From Apus apus (taxonomy: Eukaryota; Chordata; Aves; Apodiformes; Apodidae): DNA of 64,000 bases. This document shows positions 50,607 to 61,680 of this stretch, piece by piece. The number at the start of each line of letters is the position of its first letter. Position 1 is the stretch's first letter. The position numbers were made by a program, and so were the translations under genes. Under the pieces are notes generated by a model that searched no databases, was not told the DNA's origin, and saw only the letters and a list, made by a program, of their open reading frames with translations. The stretch lies in NCBI RefSeq assembly GCF_020740795.1, contig NC_067283.1:57567966-57631965 (forward strand). Reading direction: 5' to 3'.

Positions 50607-52178
50607 AGGCTGGAAGAGAACTCTGAAGATCATCTAGTCCAACCCCCCCACTAGAGCAGGATCACCCAGAGCACATCACACAGGAACATGTCCAGGTGGG
50701 TTTTGAATGTCTCCAGAGAAGGAGACTCCACAACCTCTGGGCAGCCTGTTCCAGTGCTCTGTCACTCTCACAGAAAATAAATTTTTCCTTATGTTTAACT
50801 TGAACCTCCTGTCCTCCAGCTTGTGCTCATTGCCCCATGTCCTGTCACTGGACACTGCAGAAAAGAGACTGGTCTCATCCTACTGACACCTGCCTTTAGA
50901 TCTTTGTAAGTAATTATGAGATCCTCCTCAGTCTCCAGACTGAACAGACCCAGCTCTCTCAGCCTTCACTTGTATGGTAGATGCTCTAGTCCCCTAATAA
51001 CCTTGGTGGCTCTGAGCTGGACTCTCACCAGTAGTTCCCTGTCCTCCGTGAGCTGGGGAGCCCAGGATTGGATGTGCTATTCCAGATGTGGCCTCACCAG
51101 GGCAGAGTAGAGCAGAAGTACCTCTCTTGACCTACTGACCACGCTCTTCTTAATGTACCCCAGGATGGCATTGGCCCTCTTGGCTGCAAGGGCACATTGT
51201 TGGCTCATGGCCAGCCTGTTGTCCAACAGAACCCCGAGGTCATTCTCCTCAGGGCTGCTCTCAAGTAGGTCAGCCAGGTCTTGCTGAATGGCAGCACAGC
51301 CTTCTGGTGTGTCAGCCTCTCCTCCCACTTTTGTGACATCAGCAAACTTGCTGACAGTGCCCTCTGTTCCCTCATCTCAATAATTGATTAATATATTGAA
51401 TAGTACTGGTCCCAGTAACAACCCCTGAGGGACTTCACTAGATACAGGCCTCCAACTGGGCTCTGCCTGACTCTGCCTTAACAGTAAAGACCAGGCAAAG
51501 AAGGCAGTTGGTAACTCCACCTTCTCTGTATCTTCTGTCACCAGAGCACACACTTCATTCAGCAGCAGACCTGCATTTCCTCTAGGCTTCCTTTTGCCTC
51601 CAATGTACTTAAAGAAGCTTTTCTTGTTGTCCTTGGCCTTCCTTGCTGCTTTTAATTCTAAGGAGGTGTTGGCTTTCCTCGTTGCATCCCGACATCCTCT
51701 GACAACATTCTTCTCTTCCTTCCAAGTGGTCAGCCCCTTCTTCCATGTTCTATGAACTTTTCTTCTGCTTGTTCAACATCTCTCTGCTCAACCATGCAGG
51801 TCTCCTGGCTCCCTTACTTGATTTGTTACTCTTTGGGATGCTCAGATCTTGAGCTTGGAGGAAATGGTGCTTGACTATTGACCAACTCTCCTGGGCCCCC
51901 CTACTTTTTAGTGTCCTATCCCATGGGATTTCTCCAAGCAGTTCCTTGAAGAGGCCAAGGTTAGCTCTTCTGAAATCTGGGGTTGTGACCCTGCTAGATG
52001 CTCTGTACCCTATCACATTTGATCCCAAACTCCACCATCTCATGGTCACTACAGCCAAGGCTGCCCCCAACCTTCCTGTCTTCCACCTCTTTGTTTGTCA
52101 GAACTAGGTCCAGTAGTACATCTCTCCTTGTTGGGTCCTCCACCACCTGAGTCAAAAAGTTATTGTCTGTACACTGGA
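50607..52178 (-). mobile_element. CR1 LINE inserted in antisense inside another CR1
   Basis: The reversed 3' region starts near 50,622 (GATCATCTAGTCCAACCCCC). Minus-strand frames give [31 protein letters not shown] in pieces around 51,250-51,130, and a mutated FADV in place of FADD near 51,345. Beyond about 51,475 the sequence jumps to the endonuclease-RT linker (minus-strand frame at 52,070-51,750, with IPWDRTLKSRGAQESW). The fingers and first palm segments are therefore missing. Non-functional. Confidence 0.9.
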
Positions 52179-53985
52179 GGAACCAGAGAGTTTATGGCCA
52201 TTGGAAGAAGGGGCAGGCAACTCAGGGGAACTACAGAGATATTGAGGAAAATCAAAACAGCCAAACCCCAACTAGAACTTCATTTGTCTACTGCCATAAA
52301 AGATTAAAAAAATATATGTTTCTATAAATATATTAGCAACCAAAGGAGAACTAGGGAGAATCTCTATCCTTTATTGGATGCAGGGGAAACAGAGACAAAA
52401 GATGAGGAAAAGGCTGACATACTTAGAGCCTTTTTTGTCTCAATCTTTAATAGTAGGACAAGTTGTTCTCTGGGTACCCCGCCCCCTGACCTGGAAGACA
52501 GGGATGGGGAACAGTTTGAAGACTCCATAATCCGAGGGGAAGTAATTAGTGACCTGCTACACCACTTAGACACACACAAGTCTATGGGGTTTGATGGGAT
52601 CCACCCAAAGGTACCAAGGCAGCTGGCAGAAGTGCTCACCAAGCCACTTCCCATCATCTATCAGCTGACCTGGCTAACTGGGAAGGTCCCAATTGACTGG
52701 AGACTGGCAAATATGATACCCATCTACAGGAAGGGCCAGAAGAAGTATATGGAGAATCATAGAGCTGTTAGTCTGACCTTGGTGATGGGGAAGGTTATGG
52801 AACATATAATCTTCAGTGCCATCAAGTAGCACATAGGCCCAGTCATCATGGGTTTATGAAAGACAGGTCCTGCTTGACCAGCTTGATCTCCTTCTATGAA
52901 AAGGTGACCTGCCTAGTGGACGGGGAAAAGTCTGTGGATGTTGTTTTCCACAACTTTAGCAAAGTCTTTGACACCATTTCCCATAGCATTCTCCTGGAGA
53001 AGCTGGCTGATCATGGCTTGGATGGGTGTACCCTTTGCTGAGTGGAAAACTGGCTGTATGGCCAGGCCCAAAGAGTTGTGGTGAATGCAGTTAAAATCAG
53101 TTGGTGGCCAATCACAAATGGTGTTCCCCAGGGCTCAGTGTTGGGGCCACTCTGGTTTTACATCAGTGATCTGGACAAGCAGATCGAGTGCACCCTCTGT
53201 AAGTTTGCAGATGACACCAAGTTGGGAGGGAGTGTTGATCTGCCTGTGAGCAGGCAGCAGCTTTAAAGAGGGACCTGGACAGGCTGGATCGATGGGCCAG
53301 GGCCACTTGTATGAGGTTCAATAAGGCCAAGTGTCAGGTCCTGCACTTGGGTCAGAACAAGCTCAGGCAATGCTACAGGCTGGGGGCAGAGTGGATGGAA
53401 AAATACCCGGCCAAAAAGGACCTGGGGGTGTTGATCGACAGGAGTAGGGAAATAATTGTACTCTGCACTGGTGAGGCTGTTCCTCAAATACTGTGTTCAG
53501 TTTTGGGTCCCTGACTATAAGAAGGACATTAAGGTGCTGGAGCATGTCCAAAGGAGGGCAATAAAGCAGGCAAACGGGCTAGAGAACAAAAGGCTGAAGG
53601 AACTGGGATTGTCTAGTTTGGAGAAGCAGAGGCTGAGTGGAGACCTTATCACTTTCGACAACTACCTGAAAGGAGGTCAGAGTGAGGAGGGGTTTGGTCT
53701 TTTCTCCTAAGTAACAAGTGATAGAACAAGGGGAAATGGTCTCAGGTTGTGCCACTGGAGGATCAGATTAGATATCAGCAAAAATTTCTCTACTGAAAGG
53801 GTTGTTAGGCACTGGAACAGGCTGTCCAGGGAAGTGTTTGAGTCTCCATCCATGGAGGTGTTTAAAAGATGTGTAGATGTTGTTCTTAAGGACATGGTTT
53901 AGTGATGGACTTGGCAGTGTGCTAGGTTAACTGGATAATCTTGAAGGTCTTTTCCAACCAAAATGCTTCAATGAACCTATGATAC
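52179..53985 (+). mobile_element. CR1 LINE, 3' part of the interrupted plus-strand copy
   Basis: It resumes with TATGGCCATTGGAAGAAGGGG. Then it shows [103 protein letters not shown] and [12 protein letters not shown] (FADD at 53,204-53,215). The tail GGTCTTTTCCAACCAAAATG ends near 53,985. Stops (53,039-53,041) and frameshifts kill the ORF. Same subfamily as the HUS1-intron copy. Confidence 0.93.
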
Positions 53986-56184
53986 TTTTGTACTTTAACA
54001 CATTAGTGCAAAATTCAGCTTGCCAAACTCTTTCTTGGCAGAAATGCAGATAGTTTAAATACAATAATTCATCATAGCACAAGGTTTATAGATAAAATAG
54101 CATAGTTAGAATCCAGCAAAAGTTACCTGTTTACCGAGGTATGTTTAAATGCTAGGGTATTACAAGGAAGTTTTCCATCAGCCAAAAGTGTCCTATATCT
54201 ATTTAAATCACAGCTGTATCTTTTACAGCAGTTGCCTCCTTTTTCTTTTTTTTTCAATCCCAGGAAGAAATATGTGGACAGGGGCTGCAGAATTATTGAG
54301 GCCATCTCCTAACCCCTAGCGAGGACCTCTGCAGGCAGCCATTCCAGAAACTTAGGTTTCATCATAAGTGATTTATGTCTTTTCTCTAGCCAGCCTGTCC
54401 TCTGAATTTCCCTGCAAGTCATCAACAGCTACATACCACAGAACAGTCATCTTTTCTGTTTATGCATCAGTGGAGTCTGAAACGGGATACTTCAAATCCC
54501 CCTCTTATTTCCAGTGCACTGACTGGGTCACTGCTCAGCTGGACACAATCTTGCTCAACAGGCTGTGCTTGCCCTTGCACCCCTTGCCTATCATGATTTT
54601 GCCCAGTTCTAAATGTCATGGCTTATCTTGCGTTCCTGGGCCTTCTGACTTACAGAATATGGCTGGAAACGCCTTGTTTCAGTATCGAAGAAACACTTTC
54701 TGGTAACTTGGGTTGAAAGGCTAGTGTTAGAACACTTGCAGTTAGCCTCCTTCTGTCTCCTGTACCCTTCTCAGGCCCCACACAGTTCCTGGCTGTGGCA
54801 CACACCAGTAAACACCTAGGGCAATTTCGGATGTGTAAGCATTTGCTGTCTTGCTCCTTCAAGTGTCCAGGGGCAGTGATTTCCTGTTTGAGGTCCATGG
54901 CACTGCACACTAGGGTCTGAAGGGTCTTGCTTTTAAGGGCCCTAGCCAAGGCTGCACTCCTTGCAGCACGTGGCAAGGGCATGTGAACGGTTCCTCTGCT
55001 GAGCAATGTGCTAAAACATCAAAAAACCCTGTGAAGTGAATCAGTGTCCTGGGTCATATGCACTACATCATTTCTTGTTGTGGTAATTCTAGATATTTGA
55101 ATTCCATCAGTGTGTGGAAATCCACCACACACCTGAAATACAAAAGAGGCTAGAAAAAGTGTGAGAGTAAGGAAACAGTAGCTCTGCTTGCAAATTCTTT
55201 ATGTAGACATAGGCCTAGAGTCTTTGGGAGTGATATCTTTGAATTTTAATCTTTATTCAACATTAAAACTCCACTGAAAGGTACAGGATAATTCATCAAA
55301 AGCCTAGATAAATGAACAAATAACATTTTCCAGATCTAACTGTGCTAGCAAATGAAGTTACATTCCAGAGCAATCTGTCATTGTTTCCTGCCAGAACTAG
55401 TGGAAAAGTTGTTAGAGGGAGAGTTTTATCAACCCCTGCTTACTCACCAAGACCATACATGCCAAGATTTACTATTTCAGATGTTCCAGTTAATGGAGGT
55501 TTGCTTGGTTTGGTTTTTAAAATAAACTGGCCAATCAAAGAGGTAGTATCCTTTGCTAGATATGTGGTACCAGCTGTGACACTGAGCAGGGAGCCACAGC
55601 TTCCTCCACCAGTAAGAGCAGTACAGCTAGTACAGGGACTGTGCTTTTTGTCAGCCTGGGTTAAGGGATGATGCAGAGAGAAGCAAAGAGGAGTTGGGTA
55701 AAGAGGTGTCCTGTCCACAGCTAAAGCAGTAGCTTGGAGCAGAATAGCAATCTGACTCATGCTGTGCTTGTGCTATAGCCTGGCTACTTCAACAGCACCC
55801 AGGGGAGCTCTGTCACCACTGCAGCAGGGATGGCAAGCTTCTGCACCCATGCCATCCCAATGCGCATCTGTTGGACTTCTCACCTTCAGAGAAAGAAGGC
55901 ATGAGAAAGAGTTAAGAACAACGTCTGCTTTTCTGTTCTCCTATAATGAAGGTTAAACTACAGAACTAGGGAACTTCTTACTGTAGGTTTTGTTATATTT
56001 TTCTGTTTATCTCAGTACTTTTAACATTGAATGGCAAAAATTATGTCAGAAGTATTCAATGCAGTATCAAGACTATTTTAATGTATTCTATTGCACAAAG
56101 TCTGTATAAATTCTATCATTAAAACAAACACTGTCATAGCAGTACAGCTACATATATTCTGCAGTATTTTGATCAATGGGACAT
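53986..56184. other. Intergenic, no feature recognised
   Basis: AT-rich with scattered short ORFs on both strands that lack motifs or splice context. Confidence 0.45.
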
Positions 56185-56225
56185 AGTCTAGCTGGAGGCC
56201 TGTATGGAGCGGAGTCCCTCAGTGT
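56185..56225 (+). mobile_element. Very short CR1-like remnant
   Basis: AGCTGGAGGCCTGTATGGAG followed by GTCCCTCAG matches the start of the reverse-transcriptase palm segment ([12 protein letters not shown]) of the other copies. It then breaks off at a sequence with no CR1 similarity. Only about 40 bp, so tentative. Confidence 0.5.
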
Positions 56226-58274
56226 CGCAAGCCAGACACTCAGGAACTGTGCTAATTGTTGTGTTAATACTATTAATTGTTATGCTAATTATTAGTATAC
56301 TAATATAATGCTAATAGGTATGTTGACTGACTGATTCTATGGTTAGAGGTAGAGCGACACAAGCATACTTTGTCCAAAAGGTGGAGCCAAGAACACTCTG
56401 AGGTCTCAGCTTTGTCAGAGGTTGTGGTTTAATAACCAAGTTTCTTAGGCAGCCAAGGGAATTTGACTCCTTGGGCACCAGAGCTGCCTTGTAAGAAAGA
56501 TGCAGCTTCATTACGCTGACTTGTTTCCTGTTTGTCTAACAAATGGTGAGAGATCTGCTTTCAAGTATCTGTGCATTTATGTAGTCTGTCTCTTCAGAGG
56601 GCTAAATCAGATCTCATCCTTAACATACGTACAAAAGCATGTAACTAAATAAATGCACACGGTCTGAGTTGTGCCATCTATAGCAGAAAGCTGGGTGAAG
56701 TAAAATGGCATGCAGTTTGAAATTAATGATATGTTTTTGTGTTGTATCTGTTAACTACAGGTCATATTAATCTTCATTTCCTCTTGCATTCTGCATCTTA
56801 TTTGAGTCATCTTCACCCACCTGCAGGGAAAAACACAGAATAATTTTCTGAGGAATTAACGAATGATGGCATGGTCTTCAAATAAACTCAAGGCTAATAC
56901 AGATTTTGAGATAGGATGAAACAGCAATTAAGACTTTGACATCTTAGTCCTTTAACTAAATTACTTTTGCCTGAAAAGTTCCCCCTGTTTATATTTCAAA
57001 GACACATCCTCCAAGATGATAAAGCTCTGGCTCTTCTAAATATCCCTCAACTCTTTCCCTGTCATGTTCTGCAGGCGGAGACCTGGTGTGAGTATGTTGT
57101 TGCAAAGACCAAGCTGGAGGGAAGCCATGGAACGTAGGTGCTAGTCCCACTCATTCCACACCAAGGCCGCTAAAGCATTTCAGTATTTTCAGGGTCTATA
57201 AGAAGCTTTGAAAATCACCTTTTAGAAAGGAAAGCTGATTAGAATGTGTACAATCCTGAAAGTCAGGTCGCAAAGGAGTTCCAAGCGTGGTAGTTGTTAG
57301 TAGGAGAAGAATAAAAATAGAACCAAAGAGTAGTTGTTTATATGTAAGAACATAAATAGAATGTATCGGTGCTATCAATGTAGCAAGTGTAAGGAGGTAT
57401 ATCATATATTATTGCACAAAGTATGTGTGGCCCTCCACACTCCTCAGTTACAATACACCTGTGCAAGGTACTTGATTTATATTTTTTGGCTACCTACATC
57501 TATTTACATACCTTGATTTTGAAAAGCTCTACAGATGTCACTTGAAATCCCTCTATTTCCATCTCTTCAATAAAGGTGGGTAGTGCAGATTAAATACCTT
57601 GTCCTTACTTAACTTTGGCTCTTAGGTAGCATTTCCTGCCTGGAAACTCTCCTTTCAATAAAAATTAAAATGCATATTGAATATATATTTTTTCACACTT
57701 AGAACTAATTTTGTTCATCTTAGTTTCACATACCTTTACAGCTCTTTCCCCCTTAGTTTTACATGTTCAATGCCACAAGGAAATAAATTGAATGGTCATC
57801 CAGTTCTGATACCAGTTGAAAGAGGGATCGTAATGCATTGGCAAAGGAAAACAATCTGACCTTATTTCTTGCCACAGTAGCATGGAAAGACTGAGGGTAT
57901 GCAGGGAATGGCATAGACTGGCTCTGTAAATCTCTGCCAGATGTGTAAAGTGCTCTCTCTCTGTCTCATGAGTGATCCCCAGATTTGGACTCTCTGATAT
58001 TACTGCATTACAATTAATATAAAACAGCAAAAAAAGTATTTATTGTATACAAACAAGCACGAAAAATACCTCAGAATTAATAACTGGAGTTGTTAGAAAA
58101 CTGATAGTGTATGATTGCTACAGAGAATCTTCACTGGTTTTAGTATTTTTGCACCAGCTAAACTTAATAAAGAGAAGACATTAGCTATGTACACAACTGT
58201 TCCTAGTGCCAGAAATGACTGCTTATATGGCCAGACTTTTCATGCATGGGGGGATGTAAATTTGGCAGTCATGA
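56226..58274. other. Intergenic, AT-rich, no gene recognised
   Basis: A TA-rich stretch with repeated CTAATTGTT/GCTAAT words lies at about 56,250-56,320. Nothing else could be supported. Confidence 0.45.
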
Positions 58275-58425
58275 AAGGGTTGTCAAGCAGTGGGACAGGC
58301 TGCCCCTGGTGGTTGAGTCAACATCCATGGAGGTGTTTGTAGATGGTCATGGCTTTGTAGTGGTGGACTTTGTAGTGTCCTAGGTTAATGGTTTGACTTG
58401 TTGATCTTAAGGGTCTTTGAGAGAT
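58275..58425 (+). mobile_element. CR1 LINE 3' remnant
   Basis: AAAGGGTTGTCAAGCAGTGGGACAGGCTGCC, given here as AAAGGGTTGTCAAG then TGGGACAGGCTGCC, with CATCCATGGAGGTGTTT and GTTGATCTTAAGGGTCTTT, matches the terminal segment of the 52.2-54.0 kb CR1 subfamily. The final short repeats are lost. Confidence 0.82.
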
Positions 58426-58953
58426 TTATTATTCTTTTTAATCAAGTATAAAAATGATAAAGAATCTGGAAGAAGGAATAACATGGTAAGTTTTTTGTTT
58501 ATTTTATTTCTAAGGCAGAGTAAAATGGAATGTGCCACTGTTTGGCAATGTTAGCAACAGGAGACAAAAAATACCTGTATCAATAAAAAAAGCTGTTGTG
58601 AACTTACGCATATATGGCAGAGATGTTTACTGGAAAATGTATAAAAAAAATTTCTGCATGTTCACACTTTGTGTGTGTGAATTTCCAAACTGCAATACTG
58701 GAACAGGTTGCAAGGATGTCAGGGGTGAAAGAAAGGGGTTTGGTTCCCTCTGCATGAACTTTACAGAAACATAGAGAGCATGCAGGATTTCCTCACTACT
58801 CCTTACCAATGCACCAAGTGACATTTGCTACTATGCTGCTTATAGTGAGGTCATCCTCTTGGAAATAAGTCCCAAATTGTTTTGGGTTCTTGAATATCTT
58901 TCTCCTTGCACTTCAAGAGCTCTTTTCCTTCTTTGGCTTTCACCCTTGTTATC

Positions 58954-59206
58954 TGTTCTGGTTTGAGCCAGGATAGGACCAGTTTTTCTTTCTTGTAGTT
59001 GTATTTTCAGTTATGTCTCTTCTAAGTAGCTGCACTTTCTGAAATTAACAGCATGTTTTTCAGCCAGTGTCTGCTTGTAGGACTCGTGATGCTTGATGTT
59101 TGCAGCTACTGCTGGAAAATGGTGTGCAGAACCAAGGCCACTGCTTGGTTCTGAAAAACATCTTATGTTCTGGAAACAGAAGGGAGGAAAGGGGTCACAC
59201 CTTTGT
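58954..59206 (+). mobile_element. Truncated LTR, same family as 29,952-30,702
   Basis: It begins TGTTCTGGTTTGAGCCAGG and follows the 29,952 copy base for base with few differences: TCTTCTAAGTAGCTGCAC, AATTAACAGCATGTTT, TGCAGCTACTGCTGGA and AAAGGGGTCACACCT. It then stops abruptly near 59,206. The 3' two-thirds are missing. No duplication can be assigned. Confidence 0.82.
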
Positions 59207-60774
59207 CTGTATCGTATTAGTGGCTCATAGTCACCCTGTCATCTAATCATGCCTCCAGATACTCTTGCCTACTCTCATGTTTCCAGACTGTAGCAGTAGT
59301 GCTACATGGTGCTCCACATGACATCATGTACCTATTTCCTCAGAGCAGATTTCCACATACAGTTTATTGGGGCTATCTCGTCTCTCAGAGTTTCAGCTGA
59401 TATGGATTATGGGGGCTGTAGAAATATAGCATGAGATATAACCTGTTCTGGTTCATGGATGCCATGAAATCCAGAATATGACATGAATAATTAATTTATC
59501 CTTAGGAGAAAACAGGAAGGCTACATCTATTAAATGATGGTTTTCTACAATTTAAATTCAAAATATCTGACTATGGCCTTTGCTGTTTCAAATATTTTAT
59601 GACATCGAAGCATGAAGGGTGTAGGTTGAGAGATGTGTTAATAAGACTTTCACCCACCAGCAGCCTGCTATAGTTCAATTCTATGCATTCATGACTGGCA
59701 GACCCAGTTCTCCAGTAGACACTGTGAGGGTGGGCTCTGAGCATGAAGCTTGTGGTGTCAGTCTAGTCACTTTCAAAATGGATATCTGCCTTTTAGGAAA
59801 GAAAATTACCACTGCTGGCATTAACTAAGCTTTCATTTTGGAAGCTTAAGTGGAGAAAGTGCCAGATCAGCCCCTATTTATTTGCTCCAGCACTTCTGGA
59901 ACATTCTCTCTTAATTACCACACCATTTACTATTGGTTCAGTTGTCCCCTACTTGCTGTGTAAATTAGCACACATGCTCCTTGCAGGTGGGGTGTGTGTG
60001 GGGGATCCTGAACTGGATCATTGGTCATGATCTCTCCTGCTGTCTTAAACTCTTCCCGAGTTACTGTAAATTTTGCTGGCTTCATGCCTTGTGGCATAAT
60101 GTTTCCTTTGTTATTTCTCAAGGTTCCTCCTTAGGCTCAGTTCCTGTTCCTCAAAAATCCTCCTATTGTATGCTAGTGTGGACCACCCCTTTCTGAGAGG
60201 TCTCACTTCAGGGCAGAGTCCAGAATGTTTCTGTGTTTGAGACATTTATCGGTAGAGCCCAGGGAGTTTCCATTCCCTTGCTCTTGCCAAGTTCCGTCTC
60301 CCATTGCCACGTGCACCCTTCTCAGCAAAAGGTTCTCTGTCCCAGGCGACCACAAGACAATAGGAGTGTCAGGACCACTTCCTGGGTGGGCCTGTCCCAT
60401 TCATTTGGTCTCATAAAATGACTTATTTCAAACAAGCCATTCATAAAGTCATAAATTGGAAAGTCATTAAAAGTGCAAGTTTTGAAGCTGCAATTAAGGA
60501 GATTTTATACTGGGTTCCTGTCTGGAGAAAACTTTCCCTTTTGCAAAAATTCCTCAGAATAGTTGTCTTTATAATAGTTCTTAAATACAACTTGAGTAAC
60601 AAAATTACTTTGCCTGGCTTCCACAACAGAATTTACATTTTCTTTTTTAATTACAGCTGCTGCCCATTAATAAAAATAACATTATTATGAGGACTAAAGC
60701 CATAACTGTAACTGTCATAAGTTCAAAAAGGACAATTCTGTTACTAGGAAAACAACTGTCAGCCACAGCTTTTC
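59207..60774. other. Intergenic, no feature recognised
   Basis: No exon or element end was recognised. ORFs on both strands overlap each other and carry no motifs. Confidence 0.45.
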
Positions 60775-61680
60775 ATCAACCAAAACCCCCAAGTCCTTCT
60801 CCTCAGGGCCGTTCTCAGTCCATTCTCAGTCCAGCCTGTAACTGTGCCTGGGGTTGCCCCTGCCCAGGTGCAGGGCCTTACACTTGGCCTTGTTGAACTT
60901 CATGAGCTTGGCATGGGCCCCCCTCTCATGCCTGTTGGGGTCTCTCTGGATGGTCTCCCTTCCCTCCAGCATGTTAACCACACCACACAGCTTGGTGTCA
61001 TCAGAAAACTTGCAGAGGGTGCACTCAGTCCCACCATCCAGGTCACCGACAAAGGTGTTAAAACAGCACTGGTCCCACTACTGACCCCTGAGGAAAGCTG
61101 CTCATCACTGGTCTCCATTTGGACGTCCAGCCATTGACCACTAATATTTGAGTGCGACCATCTAGCCAGTTCCTTATCCACCGAGTGGTCCATATCTCAC
61201 CAATTTAGAGATCAGGATGTTGTGCAGTACAGTGTCAAACACTTTGCACGAGTCTAGGTAGATGACATACCCTTGTCCACTGATATTGTAACCCCATTGT
61301 AAAAGGCCACCAAATTTGTCAGGCACGATTTGCCCTTGGTGAAGCCATGCTGTTTGCCATCAACTACCTCTACATTTTCCATGTGCCTTAGCAGAACCTT
61401 CAGGAGGATCTGCTCCACAATCTTGCTGGGCACAGAGGTATGACACTGAATAGCCTCTAGTTCCTCAGGTCTTTTTTTCCCTTTTAAAAAATGGGGGTTA
61501 TGTTTCCCCTTTTCCAGTCAGTGGGAATTTAACCAGACTACCATGACTGTTCAAATATGATGCAAAGGAGCTTTGTAACTTCATTCATCAGTTCCCTCAG
61601 GATCTGCACATGGTCCCATGGACTTGGGCACTTTAAAGTTCTTCAGATGGTCTCGAACCTGCTCTTCTAGAGAACTTCCT
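60775..61680 (-). mobile_element. CR1 LINE internal fragment
   Basis: Read on the minus strand: KFSDDTKLCGVV at the catalytic box (FADD changed to FSDD, near 61,000), [19 protein letters not shown], and towards the right a [13 protein letters not shown] and FKKGKKD-like segment near 61,340-61,480. The linker end lies near 61,660. The 3' tail and endonuclease are absent. Closest in sequence to the 43.5-45.5 kb copy. Confidence 0.9.
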
